From positions 1-64,000 of the forward strand of contig JAYFQE010000020.1 in NCBI GenBank assembly GCA_034927345.1: 64,000 nucleotides of DNA, given 5' to 3'. Position 1 is the first letter of the stretch, and each line of letters begins with the position of its first letter. The position numbers were made by a program, and so were the translations under genes. The stretch is from JAYFQE01 sp034927345 (GTDB lineage: Bacteria > Bacillota > Clostridia > Saccharofermentanales > UBA5734). This document shows, in pieces, positions 26,217 to 33,926 of this stretch. The notes beneath the pieces were generated by a model. The model made no database searches. It had not been told where the DNA came from and was given only the letters and a program-made list of their open reading frames with translations.

Positions 26217-26281
26217 AAACAACACTCCTCAATATTGCCGCAGGTTAAGCCTGTCGGATTCATTTTAGCCCTGTCGGACGA

Positions 26282-27325
26282 TTACAGGTATAGGGTGCGG
26301 CCGGTTTTGGCCGATTCGTAAATGGCCAGGATCAGATCGACCAGCCGCTTACCGTCGACGGCGTCGATCATCGGACGCCGGTCATTGCGGATAGCCTGCA
26401 CCATGTCGTTAAGCTGCAGGCGGTGGCCGTCGAGACTGATAGCTCCGGGATTGGCGGCCGAACTGACAGCCGGTTTGCCGATGACGACATCGTCAGGAAT
26501 CGCCTGGCCCTCGATAGCCCATTGGGTGATGCTGTCTTCCTCCAAGGTGACCGTTCCTTTATCGCCGGCGATTTCCAGACGCCGCGGCGAACCTGGATAA
26601 ATGGATGTTGCGCCCTGAATGCAACCCAACGCGCCGCTGTCAAATTCTAATAATGCCGCTGCGGTATCTTCCACTTCGATCGATCTGACACGGGTCCGTG
26701 TCAGGCCGTGAACCGAATGGACCGGACCCATCAGGCTCAGCAGCAGATCAATACCGTGTATGCCCTGGTTCATCAGGGCGCCGCCGCCGTCCATCGCCCA
26801 AGTCCCGCGCCAGCTGCTCTGATCATAATAAGCCTGGGAACGATAATATTTCATGGATAAATCGCCGCTGACCACAGTGCCCAGGAGTTTTTGTTCCATG
26901 GCCTGGCGGATCTTGACAAAAGCCGGTGAAAAACGCAGTTGGGAAATAACCGCCAGTTTAACGTGATTTTTCTCAACGGCGGCTAAAATGGCTTCGTTTT
27001 GTTCCCGGGTAATGGCCATGGGTTTTTCTACGACGATATGCTTGCCGGCCCCGGCGGCTTGAATAACCAACGGCGCATGCAAGCCGCTGGGCGTGCAAAT
27101 GCAGACGGCCGTGACAGAATCATCGGCTAAAAGCGCTTCGGTCGATTCATAAGCTTTTATCTGATATCGGGCGGCGAAAGCTTGCGCCGCGGCCGGCCTG
27201 GCGTCAGCCGCGCCGATCAGCCGGGCGTCGGGCAGTGCCTGAAGCGCCTGCGCGTGCCAATCGGCGATCATGCCGCAGCCGATGATGGCGAATCCTATTT
27301 GAGTTGCATGAGCTGTCAAAAACAT
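26282..27325 (-). CDS. Gfo/Idh/MocA-family dehydrogenase
   Basis: A 347-residue NAD(P)-dependent sugar dehydrogenase. GFAIIGCGMIADWHAQAL is the Rossmann motif, KHIVVEKPMAITREQ the family EKP motif, and MDGGGALMNQGIHGIDLL carries the substrate-binding Asp/His. It is the first gene of the operon. The GGAGGG abuts the ATG at 27323-27325 with no spacer and would better serve an in-frame TTG at 27317-27319, so the exact start is uncertain by two codons. Upstream in-frame codons to 27439 lie across a likely -10 (TATAAT, minus strand, 27351-27356). Confidence 0.85.
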   Translation of the reverse strand: MFLTAHATQIGFAIIGCGMIADWHAQALQALPDARLIGAADARPAAAQAFAARYQIKAYESTEALLADDSVTAVCICTPSGLHAPLVIQAAGAGKHIVVEKPMAITREQNEAILAAVEKNHVKLAVISQLRFSPAFVKIRQAMEQKLLGTVVSGDLSMKYYRSQAYYDQSSWRGTWAMDGGGALMNQGIHGIDLLLSLMGPVHSVHGLTRTRVRSIEVEDTAAALLEFDSGALGCIQGATSIYPGSPRRLEIAGDKGTVTLEEDSITQWAIEGQAIPDDVVIGKPAVSSAANPGAISLDGHRLQLNDMVQAIRNDRRPMIDAVDGKRLVDLILAIYESAKTGRTLYL

Positions 27326-27432
27326 CCCTCCACATTGATAACTTGAGATCATTATAACGGCCCGGTGAAACGACATCTGCACGGATTTTCTGATCTTATG
27401 GTCCTTTTTGACGATTTTTCTGCCGCCTGGTT

Positions 27433-27460
27433 TTGACAAAACTCCATCATAGCGTAAAAT
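27433..27460 (+). promoter_or_regulatory. Promoter of the ATP-grasp gene
   Basis: TTGACA (27433-27438), 16 bases and TAAAAT (27455-27460) form a good promoter, leaving a leader of nearly 80 bases before the TTG start at 27545. Confidence 0.65.
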
Positions 27461-27544
27461 AATAATGCAGACTAAAAATTAAATCATATTCAGCCGGCGT
27501 CCTTTTGCCGGAAGATGCGTTATTGTCCTTGAAGGAGGCACGTT

Positions 27545-28555
27545 TTGTTGATAAAAAAGAACAAAAAGAATCGGGATATCCGTATTGAAGTGGTAACGAC
27601 CGATATCGCGGATTTGGCGATGATGGGTTTCGGATCGATTGAAAATTGCCGCAGCGTCGGCGATGCTTTGCGGGATTGTTATCCTTATGTCGACTTATGC
27701 GTGATCCATACGGCCCATGATCTGGAAGCGTTAGCCGCGCGCCGGCCTGATCTGGTTGTCGCCGGCATCAAGTACCTGATTTTTACAGACGGTCCGGTAA
27801 CCAAATGTGAACCGGAAAAAATATGGCTGTCCGAATTCCTGGATAATCAAGGCATACGCTACACCGGATCAAACCGGCCGGCGATAGAACTGGATTTTAA
27901 TAAAAAGATGGCCAAGGAGAAAATGCAGGCCGGACATATCGGCACAGCCGACTTTTTCATTGCCGAACCCGGACAATATGCAGATGGCGCGGCTTTGCCC
28001 GTGCCGTTTCCTTTATTCATCAAACCCTTATATGAAAGCGACAGCAAAGGCGTCGACGCCGATTCGATCGTCACGGATTTTGCCGGTTATCAGCGGAAAG
28101 TCGACCGTCTCGATGCTGCTTTTCATCAGCCGGCCATGGTTGAAGCCTATTTATCCGGCCGGGAATATACCGTGGCCATTCTGGATTCGGACACTCCGGA
28201 ACAGCCGACAGTCATGCCGGTCGAACTGGTTGCCGATTCTTTCCGGCGGGACGCCTATATCGGTTATGAGACGAAAAAGACGAATCAAGAACGCTTATTG
28301 CCGGTCGATCAAGATCCTTCATACGCCGGCATCGTCGATCTGGCGCGAACTGCTTTTCAAGTTCTGGGCGCCAGGGATTTCGGAAGGATCGACATTAAAA
28401 TGGACAGTCAAGGCCGGCCGCATTTCCTGGAAGCCAATCTGCTGCCCGGCATGAATCGCCGGCACAGCTATTTTCCGATCGCCTGCGCCATGAATAAAAA
28501 CTGGACTTATGAACAAGTCGTTCACCAGATGGTTGATCTGGCTCTATTGCATTGA
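27545..28555 (+). CDS. D-Ala-D-Ala ligase-like ATP-grasp protein
   Basis: A 336-residue ATP-grasp enzyme. The ATP-grasp core shows FPLFIKPLYESDSKGVDADS (ATP-binding Lys and Gly/Ser loop), MVEAYLSGREYTVAIL (Glu of the hinge) and FGRIDIKMDSQGRPHFLEANLLPGM (magnesium Asp/Glu/Asn). The N-terminal domain is not that of a normal Ddl and lacks its GGxSxE-type start. It probably joins a carboxylate to an amine using ATP, but the substrates are unknown. TTG 27545 has AAGGAGG six bases upstream. It stands alone, converging with a cell-wall amidase gene. Confidence 0.8.
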   Translation: MLIKKNKKNRDIRIEVVTTDIADLAMMGFGSIENCRSVGDALRDCYPYVDLCVIHTAHDLEALAARRPDLVVAGIKYLIFTDGPVTKCEPEKIWLSEFLDNQGIRYTGSNRPAIELDFNKKMAKEKMQAGHIGTADFFIAEPGQYADGAALPVPFPLFIKPLYESDSKGVDADSIVTDFAGYQRKVDRLDAAFHQPAMVEAYLSGREYTVAILDSDTPEQPTVMPVELVADSFRRDAYIGYETKKTNQERLLPVDQDPSYAGIVDLARTAFQVLGARDFGRIDIKMDSQGRPHFLEANLLPGMNRRHSYFPIACAMNKNWTYEQVVHQMVDLALLH

Positions 28556-28572
28556 CCCTGCGCGTCAGCTAG

Positions 28573-29604
28573 CTATCGTTTGGGCATACGGGCGATAAAT
28601 GCGGCGTAACCCCGGCAAAGCTTCATTTGGTAAGCCGGGTCTGTTAACAGCCGGTCTTCGTCCGGATTGGTCAGATAACCCATTTCGACCAGAAAGCTGG
28701 GTATTTCGGTTGCCCAATTCAGTCCCGTGTAGGTATTGCCGGCAAAAACGCCATGATTAGCCGCGCCTGTTGTCCGGCATAATTCTTCAGCCAGCCAGCC
28801 GCCCCATGCCGGCAGCTGATCTTTGTATAGGCCGCTGTCGGCAATATAAATGCCGACCCCATGCAGGTTTTGGTTGGTCGACCCGTTGCAGTGGATGCGC
28901 AGATAGGCGTCCGGATCCTTGGAAACGGCAAATTGAGCCCGGTCGATGTTGGACAAGTCGACGTCGTTGGTGGTTCGCGTCAGATAAACCGTGCAGCCGC
29001 GGGCTTCCAGATAGTCCCTCAACATCAGGCCAACCGCCAGATTGACTTGATATTCGGGAATATGGGTGACGATGCCGGTTGTACCGGAGGATGTTTTCGC
29101 TTTCATCGTCGCGGAACCGGGGCTGATCGCTTCCAGATCGTGATTGGCCTTGGTTTGATGACCGGGATCCAGGACGACAACATGGCCGGCCAGCAGAGAC
29201 GGATCGGCCGGATCATCCAATACGGCGGCTGTGGTCGTGGTTTCGGCCGGCGCTGCTGTCGGTTTGGCTGTTGGAACCGCTGTCGGTTTTGGCGATGGAG
29301 CGGCTTTTGTCGGCGTCTCTGTCGGTTTTGGCGTCGGCGACGCTGCCGGCGTCGGTTCAGGGGCCGTTTCAGATGCGGCGGCCGTAGTTTCGGGAACAGC
29401 CGTGCTTGCGGTTTCCCGGACGGCCGATGTCCAGCCGGTTCCATGAACCGTTTCCCCGGAACCGGAACCTGATATTTGCCCGTATAGCGGCGGGAAAGCG
29501 ATTTGTACAGCGCCGGTTAACGCTATCAGGCTAAACGCAAAAATCAGCCCGATGCGGATGCCCCGCGAATGTTGTTTTATCAAAGATCCGATTTTGTTTT
29601 TCAC
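28573..29604 (-). CDS. Membrane-anchored N-acetylmuramoyl-L-alanine amidase
   Basis: A 343-residue cell-wall hydrolase. An N-terminal membrane anchor (residues about 17-36) is followed by a long Pro/Thr/Ala-rich spacer and an Amidase_3 domain from about residue 145. The zinc-binding and catalytic residues are in VVLDPGHQ (His), PEYQVNLAVG (Glu), LRIHCNGS (His) and FLVEMGYLTNPDED (Glu). It should cut the lactyl-amide bond of peptidoglycan outside the membrane. The GTG start with GAGG eight bases upstream is preferred over the open frame to 29736. Confidence 0.85.
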   Translation of the reverse strand: MKNKIGSLIKQHSRGIRIGLIFAFSLIALTGAVQIAFPPLYGQISGSGSGETVHGTGWTSAVRETASTAVPETTAAASETAPEPTPAASPTPKPTETPTKAAPSPKPTAVPTAKPTAAPAETTTTAAVLDDPADPSLLAGHVVVLDPGHQTKANHDLEAISPGSATMKAKTSSGTTGIVTHIPEYQVNLAVGLMLRDYLEARGCTVYLTRTTNDVDLSNIDRAQFAVSKDPDAYLRIHCNGSTNQNLHGVGIYIADSGLYKDQLPAWGGWLAEELCRTTGAANHGVFAGNTYTGLNWATEIPSFLVEMGYLTNPDEDRLLTDPAYQMKLCRGYAAFIARMPKR

Positions 29605-30007
29605 AGGATAAGCCTCATCTTTTCCGCTCCCGGCAGAGGGGAATCGTGTTCTGTATAGCCAATCTGATCTTATTGTAGCATAACAGGGGCGCTGTCTCCG
29701 ACTGCCTGAGGAGACAAATTGAATCAGTATTGGCAAAAACTGTCAGCACTGAACAATTTCATTCACGAATTCAACGGACTAACCGGGTTACATCAGCATA
29801 ACCGACAGGCCGGCCGACCTTCGTTTAAATCTGACGGGAATTGTCATCAGCAGAAAGAAATTGTGCCTTTTACCCAAAAATCAAGCCGTTATAATGAAAC
29901 CTGCCGTCAAAAGAGAAAAGACAAGCCTTTTTCTCTTAGGAAATGACAAACTCTCTCCTGCACAACAAGCGAATATCGAAAAACCAGAGCAATAAAAAGG
30001 GGATCGC
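29605..30007. other. 403-base divergent intergenic region
   Basis: This gap separates the cell-wall amidase (minus) from the first sugar-import operon (plus). It holds a TATAAT at 29890-29895 and a leader stem-loop at 29911-29937 (AAGAGAAAAG against CTTTTTCTCTT). On the minus strand there is an extended -10 TGCTACAAT near 29675. No convincing gene is present. Confidence 0.5.
29890..29895 (+). promoter_or_regulatory. Possible -10 of the first sugar-import operon
   Basis: TATAAT about 115 bases before the permease start. No good -35 precedes it, so an activator, such as the AraC protein encoded downstream, may be needed. Confidence 0.4.
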
Positions 30008-30979
30008 ATGATGAAGCAAAAAAATGCAGATATGACCAGTCTTGCCTTGGCCAATCCGGTGAAGAGGAAATATCCGGCGGCGCTGATCAGAGAGAATGTG
30101 GAACTATATCTGATTATGCTGCCGGTTTTGGTCTTGATCTTTATCTTCTGTTATATTCCTTTATACGGCGTTATCATTTCTTTCCAGGACTATACGCCGG
30201 GCATGCCGTTTTTATCGTTTACCGATCCCATTAAATGGGTCGGCATCAAGCATTTTAAGAAATTCATCGACAGCATTTATTTTGGGCGTCTGATGAGCAA
30301 TACGATCCTGCTCAGCGTTTATAATCTGGCTTTCGGCTTCTGGATACCGATCATTTTTGCTTTGGTTCTCAATGAGGTTAAAGCGTTGAGATTCAAAAAG
30401 TTCATCCAGACCGCCAGTTATCTTCCTTATTTCATCTCATCAGTTGTCGTCGCCGGCATGGTGCTGTCCTTCATCCAGGTCGACGGACTGGTCAATAATG
30501 TCATTTCGGCTTTTGGCGGGACTCCTGCGGCGTTTCGCAATGACCCCAATGCGTTCCCCTTCATCTATACCTTCACCAACATCTGGAAATCGTTCGGCTT
30601 CAACGCCATTCTTTATTTATCTTCAATTGCCGCCATCGACCCTTCTTTATATGAATCGGCACGTCTGGACGGCGCCAAACGGCTGCAGCTGATGCGCTAT
30701 ATCACGATCCCCGGCATCAAGCCGACGATCGCCATCATGTTTATCATGGCCGTGGGTTCCATTCTCTCATCCAATACCGATCTGATCCTGCTGCTCTATA
30801 ATCCGGCGACTTATATAACGGGCGATGTCATCGGAACATACGTATACCGGCTGGGCATTCAGGGCGGGCAGTTCAGCTATACAACCGCCATCGGGTTATT
30901 CGCGGCTGTGATCAATTTCGTTCTGGTCTTTGTAGCCAACAAGTGCAGTGACAAGTTCGCCAATTACAGTCTCTGGTAA
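30008..30979 (+). CDS. ABC sugar transporter permease, LplB type
   Basis: A 323-residue permease with six predicted membrane segments. It has the family start FCYIPLYGVIISFQDYTPG and the cytoplasmic EAA-type loop ESARLDGAKRLQLMRYITIPG that docks the ATPase. It is the first of a two-permease, one-lipoprotein importer of the CUT1/LplABC-YtcP group, usually for oligosaccharides or uronate sugars. No ATPase gene lies nearby, so a shared MsmX-like ATPase must be used. The ATG follows AAGGGG by six bases. An 86-base gap with its own Shine-Dalgarno precedes the next permease. Confidence 0.9.
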   Translation: MMKQKNADMTSLALANPVKRKYPAALIRENVELYLIMLPVLVLIFIFCYIPLYGVIISFQDYTPGMPFLSFTDPIKWVGIKHFKKFIDSIYFGRLMSNTILLSVYNLAFGFWIPIIFALVLNEVKALRFKKFIQTASYLPYFISSVVVAGMVLSFIQVDGLVNNVISAFGGTPAAFRNDPNAFPFIYTFTNIWKSFGFNAILYLSSIAAIDPSLYESARLDGAKRLQLMRYITIPGIKPTIAIMFIMAVGSILSSNTDLILLLYNPATYITGDVIGTYVYRLGIQGGQFSYTTAIGLFAAVINFVLVFVANKCSDKFANYSLW

Positions 30980-31065
30980 TCCGGCCGCCGGCCGCTATGC
31001 CCCGGAACCGCAGGTCCTGCCGCGATGGATTTAATGAACGATTTATGGAGAGGTAACGGAAAGCC

Positions 31066-31965
31066 ATGAATAGAAAACGGAACCAAATCAAAGAGGGTAC
31101 GACAATCGGCAACATCATCATCTATGCTGTCATGATCCTGGTTTGCTTTATTACCCTTTACCCGATGTATTATGCTTTGATTTTGTCAATCAGTGATCCG
31201 CTGGAAGCCGCTACGATGCAAGTTTATTTCTTCCCGAAAGGTCTGTATTTCCGCTCTTACGCCGTCTTGGTCAAAGATACGGCCATGTGGCGGGCATATG
31301 GCAATACAATCCTGTATGTCGTAACCGGAACGGCCATGATGCTGCTGACCTCGGCGACCTGCGCCTATTCGCTGACCTCCAAAAAACTCCTGGGCCGAAA
31401 AATTGTTGTCATTTACCTCCTGATTCCGATGTATTTCAGCGGCGGCCTGATCCCGTCTTTTCTGTTGGTTTCACAGCTCGGTTTGTACAATACGATCTGG
31501 GCGATCATTATCCCCGGCGGTTTCAGCATCTGGCACATCATTTTGACCCGCACCTATTTTGCTTCGATTCCGGAAAATCTGCGGGAGTCGGCCCGTATTG
31601 ACGGCGCCAATAATTTCAGCATTCTGGCCCGCATCTATATCCCTCTGGCCAAACCGATACTGGCTGTCGTTTCGATCTACACCATTGTCGGCATCTGGAA
31701 CAACTGGTTCAGCGCCATGGTTTACCTGCCCGATTTGAACCTTCAGCCTCTGCAGATGTATCTGCGCCGTGTTCTCGTTGAGCAGACTGTCGACCTGACC
31801 AAATTGTCGATGGCCGAAGCCGAAGCCATGGCCCGCCTGAAGCTTTCAAACAGCCAGTTAAAGTACTCGATGATCATCTTTACAACATTGCCCGTCATTT
31901 TCGCTTATCCCTTTTTCCAGAAATACTTCGTTAAGGGTGTTATGCTGGGTTCTCTCAAAGGCTGA
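31066..31965 (+). CDS. ABC sugar transporter permease, YtcP type
   Basis: A 299-residue permease with six membrane segments. It has the EAA loop RESARIDGANNFSILARIYIP and the YtcP-type C-terminus that ends KYFVKGVMLGSLKG. It pairs with the LplB-type permease upstream to form the membrane channel. The substrate is not predictable beyond a complex glycan fragment. Confidence 0.9.
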   Translation: MNRKRNQIKEGTTIGNIIIYAVMILVCFITLYPMYYALILSISDPLEAATMQVYFFPKGLYFRSYAVLVKDTAMWRAYGNTILYVVTGTAMMLLTSATCAYSLTSKKLLGRKIVVIYLLIPMYFSGGLIPSFLLVSQLGLYNTIWAIIIPGGFSIWHIILTRTYFASIPENLRESARIDGANNFSILARIYIPLAKPILAVVSIYTIVGIWNNWFSAMVYLPDLNLQPLQMYLRRVLVEQTVDLTKLSMAEAEAMARLKLSNSQLKYSMIIFTTLPVIFAYPFFQKYFVKGVMLGSLKG

Positions 31966-32043
31966 CCCGCATAGAACATGGATGAACATCCTTCAAAACC
32001 GTTGATAAGCAATTTTGCTTATAATATTTGAGGAGGTATCGAA

Positions 32044-33735
32044 ATGAACAAGAACATCAGAAAAAGTCTCGTTCTCGTCTTGATCTGCCTGTTGGCGGTC
32101 GCCATGCTGGCAGCCTGCAACGGCGGAGCGGCAGTGACTACGGGAACCCAGACCAACGGCACGACGGCGGCGGGATCCAACACGGCCGGCACCACGACGG
32201 GCGCGGCTAAAACCCATGTCCTCAAAATCATGGGGCCGGAAAGCACCAACACATACATCAAATTTGCCGATCGTGAGCGTTACAGCAGCTGGAAGGCTTT
32301 CGAAAAGCTGTTTACCGCCAAAGGCATTACTCCTGAGTTCGAAATCATCGCCAACGACCAATATGAAACGGTTATCCAGACCCGGATGGCGTCGGCTACC
32401 GATTTGCCGGATTTCACCAATCTGACCAATCTGGACGACACAACCATTTTGAATCTGGCGAATCAAGGCGTTATTCTGCCGGTCAACAAGATTATTGACG
32501 AAAACAGCGACGGAACGGCTAAAGAATTTTTCAGCACCGGCCGCGGCAAGCTGTCCAACTCACTCAATACGACCGAAGACGGCAATGTCTACTGGATCAG
32601 CCAGATTCAAGCCACGACTTATGCGGATCAGCCGGGTTCAACCTGCATGGGCATCAATATCCGTAAAGACTGGCTTGATAAATTGGGCCTGAAGACGCCG
32701 ACCACAGCGGATGAGTTTGTCGCCGTCATGCAGGCGTTCCGCGATCAGGATGCCAACGGCAACGGCCAGGCGGACGAAGTTCTTGCCTTCAATCCGGCCA
32801 GCTTCACCAACGGCATTGCCCAATGGTTCGGTCTTGTTTCGGAAATTTCTTCTTTCGGAATCGAAGATATGAAAGCGACCTCGCCCTGGTATCAGGATGG
32901 CATTAAGCCTTATTTCACTTTCCTGAACAAACTGGTTGACCTGGGCATTATGGATACCAGCATCATCGGCGCCAAAACCGACGATCAGCTGAATCAGAAA
33001 ATCGCCGAAGATAAAGTCGGCGCGCTCTTCACCTATGCGATGCAGACCTGGTATGAGCCTTCCGTTAAGACCGAAGGCGCCGAATATATGCCGATCGGCC
33101 CGCTGAAGGCAGCAGACGGCATCGAACCGGTCAATGCCATCGAACCTCCGTTCCTTTCCTATGGCCGCTGGGGCTTTACCAAGGCTTGCACCGACCTCGA
33201 AGCAGCTGGCAGTTTGGTTGATATACTCTGCAGTGAGGATTATCAGAACTTGACCCAGTATGGTATTGAAGGCGAAACCTATGAAATGAAAGACGGCAAG
33301 AAGGTTCTGATGGATGTCGCTCTGAATGCCAACTGGGAGAAGGCCGCGGCTGCGGGAACTTCCATCGGCGACTCGCTGTGGGCCAACGGCTCCATGTTCC
33401 CCAAACGCCGCTTCGTCGGTATGGAAGCGGAAATCGGTGTTGTTCCGGCTTATAAAGCCGACTACCAAAAAGCAGTCATCCAGTATCATCCGACCACTCC
33501 TCTGGGCACCGGCAACTATTATCCGGTTCCGACTCAAGCTCAGATCGACCGGAAACTGGAAATCATTACCGACCTGACAACCCGTTCTGAAGAATTGGCA
33601 ACCCAGCTTATCCTTGGCCAGGCGTCGATGGATAAATGGGATACCTACATGCAGGAATTAAAGGATTTAGGTCTTGATGATCTGATTCAGATCAACCAAA
33701 CCTTGCTGGATCGTTATCAGCAAAACAGTAAATAA
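32044..33735 (+). CDS. ABC sugar transporter substrate-binding lipoprotein
   Basis: A 563-residue extracellular binding protein of the LplA/LipO-like family, anchored by a lipobox (LAAC, Cys25) and followed by a Thr/Gly/Ala-rich linker to about residue 55. The binding-protein fold includes FTNLTNLDDTTILNLANQGV and a calcium-loop-like DQDANGNGQADE. GAGGAGGT lies six bases before the ATG, the strongest ribosome binding site of the operon, in line with the need for excess binding protein. A long stem-loop follows the stop. Confidence 0.9.
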   Translation: MNKNIRKSLVLVLICLLAVAMLAACNGGAAVTTGTQTNGTTAAGSNTAGTTTGAAKTHVLKIMGPESTNTYIKFADRERYSSWKAFEKLFTAKGITPEFEIIANDQYETVIQTRMASATDLPDFTNLTNLDDTTILNLANQGVILPVNKIIDENSDGTAKEFFSTGRGKLSNSLNTTEDGNVYWISQIQATTYADQPGSTCMGINIRKDWLDKLGLKTPTTADEFVAVMQAFRDQDANGNGQADEVLAFNPASFTNGIAQWFGLVSEISSFGIEDMKATSPWYQDGIKPYFTFLNKLVDLGIMDTSIIGAKTDDQLNQKIAEDKVGALFTYAMQTWYEPSVKTEGAEYMPIGPLKAADGIEPVNAIEPPFLSYGRWGFTKACTDLEAAGSLVDILCSEDYQNLTQYGIEGETYEMKDGKKVLMDVALNANWEKAAAAGTSIGDSLWANGSMFPKRRFVGMEAEIGVVPAYKADYQKAVIQYHPTTPLGTGNYYPVPTQAQIDRKLEIITDLTTRSEELATQLILGQASMDKWDTYMQELKDLGLDDLIQINQTLLDRYQQNSK

Positions 33736-33759
33736 ATGATCTGAACCGGGATTTGTAAA

Positions 33760-33820
33760 GACGTAAGATGCGAAACAGTAGTAAGGAAGGAGAAATCTGC
33801 CTTTACTACTGTTTCACGTC
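33760..33820 (+). repeat. Long stem-loop after the first binding-protein gene
   Basis: GAAACAGTAGTAAGG (33772-33786) pairs with CCTTTACTACTGTTTC (33800-33815) with one bulged T, and the flanking GACGT/ACGTC extends the stem. There is no U-tract, so it resembles a 3' mRNA-protecting structure or a wide operator rather than an intrinsic terminator. Confidence 0.6.
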
Positions 33821-33831
33821 ATAGGAAAGTG

Positions 33832-33837
33832 TATAAT
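33832..33837 (+). promoter_or_regulatory. Possible -10 of the AraC-type regulator gene
   Basis: A perfect TATAAT about 90 bases before the regulator start and just after the stem-loop. The -35 is weak. Confidence 0.4.
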
Positions 33838-33926
33838 GAACACATTCAAGGGTCTCATGCAGCAACATTTCGAGAAGGACAGATGATGAGCCTCTAAATG
33901 TGTATGAAGATACAGGAGGATGCCCA

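Noticed and set aside
29719..29946. Open frame of 75 codons before the first importer
   Set aside because: It spans the predicted -10 and leader hairpin, has no good ribosome binding site and no recognisable sequence features.
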